The position numbers were made by a program, and so were the translations under genes. The notes beneath the pieces were generated by a model, which did no database searches, was not told the origin of the DNA, and was given only the letters and a program-made list of their open reading frames with translations. 64,000 bases of DNA from an uncultured Pelagibacteraceae bacterium (lineage in GTDB: Bacteria; Pseudomonadota; Alphaproteobacteria; Pelagibacterales; Pelagibacteraceae): contig CACEKE010000004.1 in NCBI GenBank assembly GCA_902560075.1, positions 41,001-105,000 on the forward strand. The letters are read 5' to 3'. Position 1 is the stretch's first letter, and each line of letters opens with the position of its first letter. Below are positions 28,157-37,944 of the stretch, piece by piece.

Positions 28157-28953
28157 GTTGTTTTTTTCTTTAAATTTTTTACTAATCTACTTACATTTGT
28201 GACAGGATTTTGTCTATTGTTTAAACTTCTAGTAATTTCTTTACAAATTGCACTACCTACAACCAATCCATCTGCCGATTTAAGTTTTCCAATTGTTTTT
28301 TCGGTGATTCCAAATCCAATCACAGTCTGTTTTTTTGGATCTATTTTTTTGATTTTATTATAATTTTTAAGTATTTCTTTGGGTGTCACTTTTAATTTAC
28401 CTCCTGTAGTACTCAACATTGAGATAAAATAATTCATTTGATGAGAGTCTTTAATTATTTTCTTAAGCCTTGTATCGGTGGTTGTTGGTGATAATAGCTG
28501 AATAAAATAAATTGATTTACTTTTGCATTTTTTAGCAAAATTTTTATTTTCTGGCCAAGGCAAATCTACGACTATCAATCCATTAACGCCAGAGGCTTTA
28601 CACTTGTTTATATAATTGTTCTCACCATACTGAAAAATCATATTGTAATAACCCATTAATATTACGGGTTTATTTTTGCGTGATTTTTTAAATTTTTTAA
28701 TAATATTAAAAATATCATTAATTTTAATTCCATTTTTTATAGCTCTATATGCGCTGGTTTGAATTTGGCTACCATCTGCAACTGGAGTATTATGCGGAAC
28801 CCCAACTTCTAGAATATCAACATTTTCAGATATTGATTTTAGAATGTTTAAGGATTGTTTTTTTGATCCATCACCTGCAACAGTGTATGTTAACAAAGCT
28901 GGCCTTTTTTCTTTTTTAGCTATTTTAAATGCAGCACTAATTGGATTTAACAT
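28153..28953 (-). CDS. trpA: tryptophan synthase alpha subunit
   Basis: DILEVGVPHNTPVADGSQIQ; VIGFGITEKTIGKLKSADGLVVGSAI. Confidence 0.95.
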   Translation of the reverse strand: MLNPISAAFKIAKKEKRPALLTYTVAGDGSKKQSLNILKSISENVDILEVGVPHNTPVADGSQIQTSAYRAIKNGIKINDIFNIIKKFKKSRKNKPVILMGYYNMIFQYGENNYINKCKASGVNGLIVVDLPWPENKNFAKKCKSKSIYFIQLLSPTTTDTRLKKIIKDSHQMNYFISMLSTTGGKLKVTPKEILKNYNKIKKIDPKKQTVIGFGITEKTIGKLKSADGLVVGSAICKEITRSLNNRQNPVTNVSRLVKNLKKKTT

Positions 28954-30181
28954 ATTTTATTCCTAACCTTTGCTCTAAAATTTTCTTATCTTTGTAAGCA
29001 TCCCCACAGCTATTAACGACTACTATCGTATCCTTGCTAAATTTTTTTGATTCAACTATTGCAACAAAGAATGCATGGCTCGGTTCTAAAGAGGGCCTTA
29101 ATTTTTCAAATTTTGTTACTAACTTGTATGCTTTTAGTGCATCCTCATCGCTTGCTGATGTGTATCTAGCCCTCTTTGTGTCTTTTAAAAAACAATGCAG
29201 CGGAGAAATTCCAGGGTAATCCAAACCAGCTGAGATAGATTCTGTTTCTTCTATTTGTCCATCTGAGTTTTGATTAACGTATTGAGCTGCACCATGAAGA
29301 ATTCCAATTTTAGAACCATAAGTTAAAGGCGCTGCATGTTTTTTACTTTTTGCAGGTCCTCCAGCTTCTACGCCAATAAATTCACACTGTTTTTTATCAT
29401 AATCCATAAACTCATTCCAAAACCCAAAACTTGAACTTCCACCTCCTACACAATTGTAAAGTTTAAGTTTTTTTGGAATTGATCCAAACTCTTCAATTAA
29501 TTGAACTTTAAGTTCTCTCGAAATTTGACTAGTGCTCCAACCGCAAATTCTAACAAAAACTGCTGGTCCTACCGTACTACCCACACACATGGCAGTTGTA
29601 TCACAGTTAGCAACCCAGAACCTCATACACTCTGAAACAGCATCCACAAGCGTTTGGCTTCCTGAATAAACTGGAACTACCTCGGCACCATTTTTTTTCA
29701 TCGCTTTTACATTTGGTTGTTGTCTTGCAATATCTTTTGCACCCATAAAGATTTTACATTTAAGACCAAACTTTTTTGCGGCCATACTTAACATTTTACC
29801 CGCATACCCTGCGCCAGTGTCTCCACAAATAACTTTTTTACCAGAGCGTTTTGCAAGTAAACAATGGACCGTTGCGTTGTAAATCTTGTGTGCCCCACCG
29901 TTTGCGTCCGAGACAACTTTAGAATAAATTTGAGCTCCACCTACATGCTTTGTTAAATTTTCTAATTTTATGAATCTGGTAGGAGTACCTATCCAATTTT
30001 TGAAATATTTATCCCTTTCAGCAATGAATTTTTTGTCTTCTTTGAGATTATTAAAGAGAATTTCTAAATCTTCGATTGGTTTTTTTAACGTTTCGGGAAC
30101 AAAATTTCCACCAAACTTACCTCCCCAAAAACCTAGTTTATTTCCTTGATCAATTACTGGAATTCTCTTTTTAAGTTTCAT
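28937..30181 (-). CDS. trpB: tryptophan synthase beta subunit
   Basis: GGAQIYSKVVSDANGGAHKI... GDTGAGYAGKM; NCVGGGSSSFGFW; EPSHAF. Confidence 0.95.
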   Translation of the reverse strand: MKLKKRIPVIDQGNKLGFWGGKFGGNFVPETLKKPIEDLEILFNNLKEDKKFIAERDKYFKNWIGTPTRFIKLENLTKHVGGAQIYSKVVSDANGGAHKIYNATVHCLLAKRSGKKVICGDTGAGYAGKMLSMAAKKFGLKCKIFMGAKDIARQQPNVKAMKKNGAEVVPVYSGSQTLVDAVSECMRFWVANCDTTAMCVGSTVGPAVFVRICGWSTSQISRELKVQLIEEFGSIPKKLKLYNCVGGGSSSFGFWNEFMDYDKKQCEFIGVEAGGPAKSKKHAAPLTYGSKIGILHGAAQYVNQNSDGQIEETESISAGLDYPGISPLHCFLKDTKRARYTSASDEDALKAYKLVTKFEKLRPSLEPSHAFFVAIVESKKFSKDTIVVVNSCGDAYKDKKILEQRLGIKYVKSN

Positions 30182-30795
30182 ATTTTTTTAAATAAATTTA
30201 ACAATTTATTAATTTTATTTATATCTTTTTTTCCATTTTTATCTTCAATTGCTCCACTAAGGTCAATTATGAAGTCTTTATCTCTAAATTTTGGAATATC
30301 ATCTATTTGTATATTTCCTGCAATCATTTTATTTAATTTATGAGGCACTTCATCTAGTAGGCTATGATCAAAACTTTCAGATTTATGGTAACCCTTTGAG
30401 TCAAATAGAATTATATCTGAGATATTTAGGTAGTCTTTATATTTAATCACATCATTTTTACCTGAAACAGTAATTGCGCTAATTATTTTGATTTTATATT
30501 TTAATTTAATTTCTTTAGTTCTTTCAGAACTAACGTCGTATAATTGGTAATAATCAAAATTTAAATTTTTAATTTTCTCTAAGATTTTATCATCTGGATT
30601 TACAAGAACAGATACAAAGCTTACATTTTTTTTATCTATGTTAATTAAATTTTTTAGTTTTTCATATTCAATAAATCTTTTACTTTTTTCGTAATTAGTT
30701 ATGAAACCAATCATAGTAGGTCTTTGATTGTGATTTAAGATATAACTTAAAGTTTCAGGATCTGAGACACCACAAATCTTTAATCCTTTAATCAT
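30178..30795 (-). CDS. trpF: phosphoribosylanthranilate isomerase
   Basis: LKICGVSDPE; position upstream of trpB. Confidence 0.88.
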   Translation of the reverse strand: MIKGLKICGVSDPETLSYILNHNQRPTMIGFITNYEKSKRFIEYEKLKNLINIDKKNVSFVSVLVNPDDKILEKIKNLNFDYYQLYDVSSERTKEIKLKYKIKIISAITVSGKNDVIKYKDYLNISDIILFDSKGYHKSESFDHSLLDEVPHKLNKMIAGNIQIDDIPKFRDKDFIIDLSGAIEDKNGKKDINKINKLLNLFKKI

Positions 30796-31463
30796 CGATT
30801 TAAGTGATCAATTAATTTTTTAATATTTTTTTTGATATTACCTTCGGTTATGTCTCTACCTATCACAAGCCAATTAGCACCATTTGCAATGGCTTGTTTC
30901 GGGGTCAAAATTCTCTTTTGATCATTTTTTTTTGAGTTAAATCTTATGCCAGGTGTTATTATTTCTTTTTTAAATACTTTTTTTACCAATTTTACCTCTT
31001 GTGCACTACAAACAATTGCATCAAGTTTTGCTTTGCTTGCCAATCTTGCCTGATGAAGAACTAATTTTTTAACATCTTTGTCAAATCCAATCTCCTTTAA
31101 AGCCTTATTGTTCAAAGAGGTTAATATCGTTACACCTATCAATTTAATTTTACCTGAAGCTTTTTTTGCAGCTTTAAGAGCTTCTAAACCTGAGCTTATA
31201 TGTATTGTTAAATAATTAACTTTTAAATCTTTAATTGCATTAATCGCTGATGTGCAAGTATTAGGTATGTCATGAAGTTTTAGGTCAGCAAAAATTGTCT
31301 TATTTCTGATTTTTGATAGATAAGCTCTGCCATTTTTAGAATTTAAAAATTCTAGACCAAATTTATAGCCAATTTTTATTCTGGAATTCTTAGTTTTACT
31401 AATAATTTCCTTAATTTTTTTTGTGCTCGTGGTATCGCAAGCTATAAAAATTTTACTTTTCAT
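30792..31463 (-). CDS. pyrF: orotidine 5'-phosphate decarboxylase
   Basis: KIGYKFGLEF; TIFADLKLHDIPNT; TPGIRF; WLVIGRDIT. Confidence 0.93.
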   Translation of the reverse strand: MKSKIFIACDTTSTKKIKEIISKTKNSRIKIGYKFGLEFLNSKNGRAYLSKIRNKTIFADLKLHDIPNTCTSAINAIKDLKVNYLTIHISSGLEALKAAKKASGKIKLIGVTILTSLNNKALKEIGFDKDVKKLVLHQARLASKAKLDAIVCSAQEVKLVKKVFKKEIITPGIRFNSKKNDQKRILTPKQAIANGANWLVIGRDITEGNIKKNIKKLIDHLNR

Positions 31464-31740
31464 TAATTTCTTTTTGCCATTTCTTTGAAATTTTAAATTT
31501 AATTAATTTTCTATCAGGAACAAATACTTTCTGATTATTTCTTGGGTCTCTAGCATACCTTGCTTTAAAAGATTTTGCCTCAAAAATCATGGTATCTCTT
31601 AACTCAACTCTTTCATTATTTTTTAAAGAGTTTTTTATATTTTCTAAAATAATTTCAATTACCTTTGAGAGATCTTTTTTTAAAAAATTTGGAAAGTTTA
31701 TGGATAATTGTTTTAAAATGTCTGACTTATTCTTTGACAA
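31453..31740 (-). CDS. ihfB: integration host factor beta / HU-family DNA-binding protein
   Basis: ERVELRDTMIFEAKSFKARYARDPRNNQKVFVPDRKLIKFKISK; downstream of rpsA. Confidence 0.9.
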   Translation of the reverse strand: MSKNKSDILKQLSINFPNFLKKDLSKVIEIILENIKNSLKNNERVELRDTMIFEAKSFKARYARDPRNNQKVFVPDRKLIKFKISKKWQKEINEK

Positions 31741-31745
31741 TATTT

Positions 31746-33470
31746 TTATTTTTTGTTCTTATCTTTTTTACTCAACTTATCTGATAAACTTGCAAATGGT
31801 AAAGATTTACCCGATGATAAATCGCCGTAATTCTTTATTGCAATCTCATTATTTATTTCTTCTACTCTTTTAATACTTAATGAAACTTTCCTTTTCTCTA
31901 ATGAGATTTCAGTTATTGCGCAATCGATAACATCAGATACCGTAAAACGCTCTGCTCTCGCATCTGCATTTTCTATGGCTATTTGGTTTTTTTTAATAAA
32001 AATTTCCAATTCTGACCCTTCAGGTTTAACTATTAACCCTTTTTTGTCTACAGAAATTACTCTCGTTGTAACAATATCGTCAATCTTTTTTCCATCCCAA
32101 AAGCTCATTGGATCTTGTTCTAAAGCTTTTTTGCTAACCAATATTTTGCTGTTTTCAACAGATATATCTACAATCTTAACTTTAAGTTTATCTCCTTTTT
32201 TATAATTTTGTAACTGCTCCTTAAAATTTCCAGTCCAACTTAATTGATTTTGGTGTAAAAATGCATCTAAATTTACCTCTGGAAGTTTGACTAACAATCC
32301 ACTCTCATTTTTATCAACTACTGTAACTTCTATTGAAGTATCAGATCCGAATTTATTTTTAACTAATTCATACGGATTTGCTTGAGTAAGTTTATGAGAT
32401 ATAGAAATTCTTTGGTTATCCTTATCAATTGAAATTATTTGTGCTTTAATTTTTTGACCAACTTTAAAATAATTTTTTGGAAATGGATTTTTCTCAGTCC
32501 ATGATATTTGAGATTGATGTAACAAAGCTACTAATGAGTCCTCAAGTTCACAAAATAACCCGTAAGCAAGTACTTTCTTTACTACAACTTCATAGTTTTC
32601 CCCCACTTTATAGTTATTTATATTGTCGAAAGGATTTTTTAAAAGTGCTTTAATACTTACACCAATTTGAAGTTTCTTTTCATCTTTACTAATTACTTCA
32701 ACAGGTATTTTTTGTCCGACCTCAAACATATCATTTAAATTCTCAATTCTTTGATAACTACAGCAAGATGAGTGACACAACGCATCTATTTCACCATTTA
32801 TTTCAAAAAACAAACCCCAATCTGTTATACTTTTCACTACAGCATCATCTACACGATCTCCTAGGTTATATTTATCAAATTTTTGTTTCTGATCTCCTTT
32901 TTTATTTTCACTTATTAGTTCTCTCCTTGAACAGCATAAATTTGCTCTTTTTCTATCAGCTTGAATAATTTTGACTTCCATTTCAGAATTTATAACATTA
33001 GCACTTTCTTTACTTGGTCTTGATGAAAGTTGAGATGCTGGCATAAATAATAAATGTTTTGTCTCAATTTCCTCACATACAAAGCCACCTTTTATTTTAT
33101 TTTTAATTTTAATTTTGATTACTTCATTATTTTCGTACTTCTTAAGAAGAGTTTCCCATCCCTCAATTTTTTTTGCTTTAGAAGCGGAAACAACAATTTC
33201 ACCAGTTCTTGATTCTAGATTTTCGACTACAATTTTTAACTTTGATCCCTCTTTTAATTTATCTAAGAGATTAATTTCTTTTATCTCATTTATATCAATC
33301 GCTGGTTCAGATTTTAATTGATCTAAATGTACCCAGCAATATTTCTGAGAAATTTTTGTAACTGTAGCTTCGTAAATTTTACCTTCTTCTATTTTCGTTT
33401 TGGATTGATTACTTAATAAGTTTGCAAACTCTTTATCTTTAGCTGATGTAATTTCTTTATATATTTCCAT
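31746..33470 (-). CDS. rpsA: 30S ribosomal protein S1
   Basis: Multiple S1 repeats (DRVDDAVVKSITDWGLFFEINGEIDALCHSS...); rpsA-ihfB order. Confidence 0.96.
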   Translation of the reverse strand: MEIYKEITSAKDKEFANLLSNQSKTKIEEGKIYEATVTKISQKYCWVHLDQLKSEPAIDINEIKEINLLDKLKEGSKLKIVVENLESRTGEIVVSASKAKKIEGWETLLKKYENNEVIKIKIKNKIKGGFVCEEIETKHLLFMPASQLSSRPSKESANVINSEMEVKIIQADRKRANLCCSRRELISENKKGDQKQKFDKYNLGDRVDDAVVKSITDWGLFFEINGEIDALCHSSCCSYQRIENLNDMFEVGQKIPVEVISKDEKKLQIGVSIKALLKNPFDNINNYKVGENYEVVVKKVLAYGLFCELEDSLVALLHQSQISWTEKNPFPKNYFKVGQKIKAQIISIDKDNQRISISHKLTQANPYELVKNKFGSDTSIEVTVVDKNESGLLVKLPEVNLDAFLHQNQLSWTGNFKEQLQNYKKGDKLKVKIVDISVENSKILVSKKALEQDPMSFWDGKKIDDIVTTRVISVDKKGLIVKPEGSELEIFIKKNQIAIENADARAERFTVSDVIDCAITEISLEKRKVSLSIKRVEEINNEIAIKNYGDLSSGKSLPFASLSDKLSKKDKNKK

Positions 33471-33527
33471 TCTTTTATTAATAAATAATTTTTAAAAAAT
33501 TCTTTTATTTAAAATTTAGTTATTAAT

Positions 33528-33543
33528 CAAGATATGAATCTTG
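33528..33543 (-). promoter_or_regulatory. small hairpin in the aroA-rpsA gap (rpsA leader)
   Basis: CAAGAT-tcat-ATCTTG on the minus strand, 57 nt upstream of the rpsA start. Confidence 0.3.
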
Positions 33544-33572
33544 TAATTTCATATTATTTTTATAATATTTTC

Positions 33573-34919
33573 TCAGTTTGTGTGTGTATTATCAATTTTT
33601 GCCCCTAATTTTTTTAATAAATTTAGAAAATTAGGAAATGAAGAGTCGACCGAATTTTTATCATATATTTTAAAATTTCCTCCTAAAGTGAGAGCGGCCA
33701 CACATGACATCATAAATACTCTGTGGTCCTTTAAAAAATTTTTAATTATAACTTTCTTTTTTATTTTAAGATTTGGATTTCCATAAATTTTTAGACTATC
33801 AAATTTTTCGTCTATCTTTATTCCAATAGATTTTAAAAATTTTGCAGCCATCTTTAATCTATCACTTTCCTTTTGCCTAAGTTCACTAATGCCATTAAAT
33901 TTCGAAATACCTTTGGCTTTTGCACATACTAAAAAAATTATTAAAAATTCATCTATGGATTTAGTATTTAATGATTTGGGACAATTTATACCAATTAAAT
34001 TCTTACTACTTGTAACAGAAATATCAGCTACTTTTTCTCCCTTATAATTTTTAATATTAGAAATTTTTATTTTAGCTCTCATTTTTTTCAATATTTCAAT
34101 TATACCAATTCTTGATTTGTTGTAGTTTATATTTTTCATCTTAAGTCTCGATTTATTTGCTAAAATGGTCAAAGCTATAAAAAATGCAGCTGAACTGATA
34201 TCTCCAGGAATATTATAATTAAAACCTCTGTAATTTGTTTTACCATTTACTTTAATAATCTCATAACCATTAGATCTTTTAATCTTCAGGGGTATTTTTA
34301 AACAATTTTTAAACATTAGTTCTGTATGGTTTCTCGATATTTTTGATTTAACAATAGTTTGTCCTGGAGTATTTAGTGATGCTAATAATATAGAACTTTT
34401 AACTTGCGCACTTCCTTTATCTTCTTTATAAAAAATTGGTCTTAAGTACTTTGAACCTTTAATAGTTATTGGCAGTTTATTTTTATTAGTTTTAATATTA
34501 ATACCAAATAGTTCTAACGGTTTTACCACTCTAGAAAAATCTCTTTTTGACAGACTTGAGTCTCCAGTTACTTTAACATTAGTAATGTTTCCAGCTAAAG
34601 CACCACACAAAAGACGTGCAAATGTGCCTGAATTACCTGCATCTAAATTTACATTATTATTATGTCTAAAACCACTTAATCCAACACCGTTTATTTCGTA
34701 ACAACTCTTCCTTTTTAAGATTTCAACACCAAGTTTTCTCATTGAAACTATTGCGCTAATAACGTCGTCTGACTCTAACAAATTGTATGCTTTGGATTTT
34801 CCTATAGCTTGTGAGGCCAACAAAACCCACCTGATAGATAAAGATTTGTCGCCTGGAACATTTAAGATTTTATTAAAGCTCGGAATCAGAGAGTTTATTG
34901 ACAAATAATTTTTCATCAA
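33573..34919 (-). CDS. aroA: 3-phosphoshikimate 1-carboxyvinyltransferase (EPSP synthase)
   Basis: PGDKSLSIRWVLLAS; LDAGNSGTFARLLCG; RQKESDRLKMAA. Confidence 0.95.
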   Translation of the reverse strand: MMKNYLSINSLIPSFNKILNVPGDKSLSIRWVLLASQAIGKSKAYNLLESDDVISAIVSMRKLGVEILKRKSCYEINGVGLSGFRHNNNVNLDAGNSGTFARLLCGALAGNITNVKVTGDSSLSKRDFSRVVKPLELFGINIKTNKNKLPITIKGSKYLRPIFYKEDKGSAQVKSSILLASLNTPGQTIVKSKISRNHTELMFKNCLKIPLKIKRSNGYEIIKVNGKTNYRGFNYNIPGDISSAAFFIALTILANKSRLKMKNINYNKSRIGIIEILKKMRAKIKISNIKNYKGEKVADISVTSSKNLIGINCPKSLNTKSIDEFLIIFLVCAKAKGISKFNGISELRQKESDRLKMAAKFLKSIGIKIDEKFDSLKIYGNPNLKIKKKVIIKNFLKDHRVFMMSCVAALTLGGNFKIYDKNSVDSSFPNFLNLLKKLGAKIDNTHTN

Positions 34920-34921
34920 AA

Positions 34922-35701
34922 TTAATTAATATTAAAAGTTTCTCCAAAGTAAAAACTTTTAGCTTGTTCATTATTAATTAAATCTTTTGGGGTTCCCTGG
35001 GCAATTATTTTTTTATTTGCCAAAACCACAGCACGGTCTGATATTTTTAATAAATCTCTAGCTGCGTGATCAGATATTACGCAACACCTATTTATATCTT
35101 CAGTTTGCAGATTTACTATAGTTTCCTGAAGATAATTTGTTGACATTAAATCTAGTCCCTGGAATGGCTCGTCCATTAAAACTATTTTTGGATTTGATAA
35201 CAAAGCCATAGCGATGGAAACCCGCTTCTTTTGCCCGCCAGAAAGGTGTTTGGCCTTAATATTTTTTACTGCATCAAGTTCAAACTTAGCAATCATTTTT
35301 TCCACTTTAAAATTTCTATCTTTTTTTTCTTTAATTACCAAGTCCGCTATTGCATTAAGGTTCTGATAACAAGTTAGGTCAGAAAAAATCCCCCCCGACT
35401 GCGGAACAATACTAACGCCAAAATCTAAAGCTCTTTTATAAATTGGCAAATTAGTTACTTTTTTTTTATTTATAAAAACCTCACCATAATCAGGATTTAA
35501 TAGTCCAATTATTATGTTGAATATTGTGGATTTACCCACACCATTTGGTCCAAGTAATCCACAAATTTCTCCCTCTCTTATAGTAAGGGAAATATTATCT
35601 AGAATTTGTCTTTTATTAAAAGATAAAGAGATATTTTTAAGCTCAATTTTAGGTCTTTCCTCCTTAAATTTAGTTATATAAAATTTTTTAACTAAGCCCA
35701 T
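34922..35701 (-). CDS. lptB: LPS export ABC transporter ATPase
   Basis: LLGPNGVGKSTIFNIIIGLLNPDYGEV; HLSGGQKKRVSIAMAL; LMDEPFQGLD. Confidence 0.94.
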   Translation of the reverse strand: MGLVKKFYITKFKEERPKIELKNISLSFNKRQILDNISLTIREGEICGLLGPNGVGKSTIFNIIIGLLNPDYGEVFINKKKVTNLPIYKRALDFGVSIVPQSGGIFSDLTCYQNLNAIADLVIKEKKDRNFKVEKMIAKFELDAVKNIKAKHLSGGQKKRVSIAMALLSNPKIVLMDEPFQGLDLMSTNYLQETIVNLQTEDINRCCVISDHAARDLLKISDRAVVLANKKIIAQGTPKDLINNEQAKSFYFGETFNIN

Positions 35702-35702
35702 T

Positions 35703-36314
35703 TTATTTATATATAATTTTTACTTTTTCTGTATTTTCATACATATTTATACTTACGTTTTTAGTCAATATATCAAAATCAATTTTATCAGCTTTTAGTT
35801 GAATATCATTGTCGTATATTTCTTTTATATTATAAAGACTTACAAAATTATTGTTATACATCATGTCAAGATTTTCTGATAAAATTTTTATGTCCTCATG
35901 TGTAATAATAACATTACCGTAAAACTTTGTATCAAACTTATTTTTATTGTGCATTGCATAATCAGATTTTATCAAAATCGGAGATTTTTTTTTTAAAATA
36001 ATTTTTGCTGAAACGTCTATAAGTTTAATTAATTCATCGTTTTTTGAGGATAGTTCTGCTGATTTAGAATTAATTAAATATTCATTACCCATTGAGTCAA
36101 ATGATTTATATTTTAAATTGCTTATCAAATTTTTTTCTTTTTCATCAGAATTACTTTTTTCTTCAGATTGACTAATTGATATATTTTCACTTTTAATGTT
36201 AATTTCGCTTTCGTCTTGAACAAAAGTCTTATTTTTGAAAAAACGCTCATAAACTAAATAAGTAGAAAATATACAAACAATCACAAGTAATATTTGTAAA
36301 TAAGATTTTCTCAT
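35703..36314 (-). CDS. lptC: LptC-like LPS export protein
   Basis: N-terminal TM plus beta-rich region (NLKYKSFDSMGNEYLINSKSAEL...); between kdsD and lptB. Confidence 0.75.
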   Translation of the reverse strand: MRKSYLQILLVIVCIFSTYLVYERFFKNKTFVQDESEINIKSENISISQSEEKSNSDEKEKNLISNLKYKSFDSMGNEYLINSKSAELSSKNDELIKLIDVSAKIILKKKSPILIKSDYAMHNKNKFDTKFYGNVIITHEDIKILSENLDMMYNNNFVSLYNIKEIYDNDIQLKADKIDFDILTKNVSINMYENTEKVKIIYK

Positions 36315-37286
36315 TTATTGAATATTTGCATTTAGGATATGATGAATGTGCAGAATACCTATTGTTTTTTTTTTATTTTTATTTTTGTGAACACATAAGC
36401 TAGTTATTTTATTTTCAGACATTATTGAGAGACTTTTTGCAGCAAGCGTATCCTTATTGACACTAAGAGGATTCTTTGTCATAACGTCTTTCACTTTTAA
36501 ATTCAAAATATTCTTGTTATATTGATTAGCTCTTCTTAATTGCCCATCCGTTATAATTCCTGTTGTTAATTTATTTTTATTAATTGCAATTAATACACCT
36601 AGTTTTTTTTTTGTAATTAAATCAATAGCTGCTTTCATATTTTTAGTTTCATCAATAAAAGGAACACCATTTTTTGATATCATTAGATCTTCTGCTGTTT
36701 TAAGCTGATTTCCAATACTTCCATGAGGATGTAGCAACTTGTAGTGTTTCTTACTAAACTTTTTTTTATTTAAAGCTGCAATAGCAAGACAATCTCCTAT
36801 AGCAATTTGCTCTGTAGTGCTACTAGTTGGCACAATGCTTAAACCCGCTTCTTTAACTTCCGGTATTAATAATTTAATGTCAGATGCTTTATATAAAAGA
36901 GAATTTTTTTTTGAGGTTATGCCTATCAAGTTAATTTTATTTCTATTTGCATATTGAATAACTGGTTTTAATTCTTCTGTTTTTCCAGAATTACTGATTA
37001 TTATTAAGACGTCTTTTCTAGTGATGCTTCCTAAATCTCCGTGAGAACACTCATTAGCATTTATAGAAAATGCTGCACAACCAACTGAAGACATAGTGCT
37101 ACTTACCTTTGATGCTATTAAATAGCTTTTACCAACACCACAAACTATAACTTTGGATTTGCAATTTACTATTGCGTTAACTGCATCTTCAAAAGTTTTA
37201 TTTATTGACTTCTTTAATTTCTTTAATGCTAAAATTTCTAATTCTAAAACACCTTTAGCTATATTTCTTAAATTACTACTTTTCAT
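36315..37286 (-). CDS. kdsD: arabinose 5-phosphate isomerase (KpsF/GutQ family) with CBS domains
   Basis: VCGVGKSYLIASKVSSTMSSVG; HGDLGSITRKDVLIIISNSGKTEEL. Confidence 0.93.
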   Translation of the reverse strand: MKSSNLRNIAKGVLELEILALKKLKKSINKTFEDAVNAIVNCKSKVIVCGVGKSYLIASKVSSTMSSVGCAAFSINANECSHGDLGSITRKDVLIIISNSGKTEELKPVIQYANRNKINLIGITSKKNSLLYKASDIKLLIPEVKEAGLSIVPTSSTTEQIAIGDCLAIAALNKKKFSKKHYKLLHPHGSIGNQLKTAEDLMISKNGVPFIDETKNMKAAIDLITKKKLGVLIAINKNKLTTGIITDGQLRRANQYNKNILNLKVKDVMTKNPLSVNKDTLAAKSLSIMSENKITSLCVHKNKNKKKTIGILHIHHILNANIQ

Positions 37287-37901
37287 TTAATGTTCAAATA
37301 TTGAAATTTTAAATCCTTTTATCTCCATGTCTACTAAAGTTGGAATCATTTTTACACATTTATTATAAAGAGTTAATCTATTTTCTCGCTCTAACATTTT
37401 TATTAATCTATCTTTTATTTGAAATAAATATTGAGTATCTTGGGCAGCATAATTAATTTGTTTTTCAGAAAGATCTGGATTTCCCCAATCACTTTGTTGT
37501 TCCTTTTTAGAAATATCTTTTCCACATATCTCTTTTACTAGCTCTTTATATCCATGATATTGACTTGCTGTTCTTGCTATCTTAGAGGCAAGCTTAGTAC
37601 AAAATATTTTTTTAGGTTCAGCATTCAAATGATATTTTAACCATAAAAGATCTTGCCTCGCATAGTGCATAATAAATTCCGTATCGGAACCTGATAAAAA
37701 TCTTGTTAGATTGGGAGCTTCGTAAGTTTCTCTATTTAATTTTACTAAATAAAAATTATTATTTTTTAGACCTATTTGTACAAGAGTTAAAGGATCTCTT
37801 CCTAAAACAAGACCTAAGGCCTCATTATCTAATGCAACTACTTTTTCTCCTGACAAATCTAAATCTGATGGCAGGTCATTATTATATATTTTGATATTCA
37901 T
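37287..37901 (-). CDS. rnd: RNase D-like 3'-5' exonuclease (single-domain)
   Basis: DEDD-type: VVALDNEALGL...HYARQDLLWLKYHL...QINYAAQDTQYL. Confidence 0.85.
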   Translation of the reverse strand: MNIKIYNNDLPSDLDLSGEKVVALDNEALGLVLGRDPLTLVQIGLKNNNFYLVKLNRETYEAPNLTRFLSGSDTEFIMHYARQDLLWLKYHLNAEPKKIFCTKLASKIARTASQYHGYKELVKEICGKDISKKEQQSDWGNPDLSEKQINYAAQDTQYLFQIKDRLIKMLERENRLTLYNKCVKMIPTLVDMEIKGFKISIFEH

Positions 37902-37944
37902 TTTTTAGTTATATATATAAATACAAAACAATATTGTCTAATAA

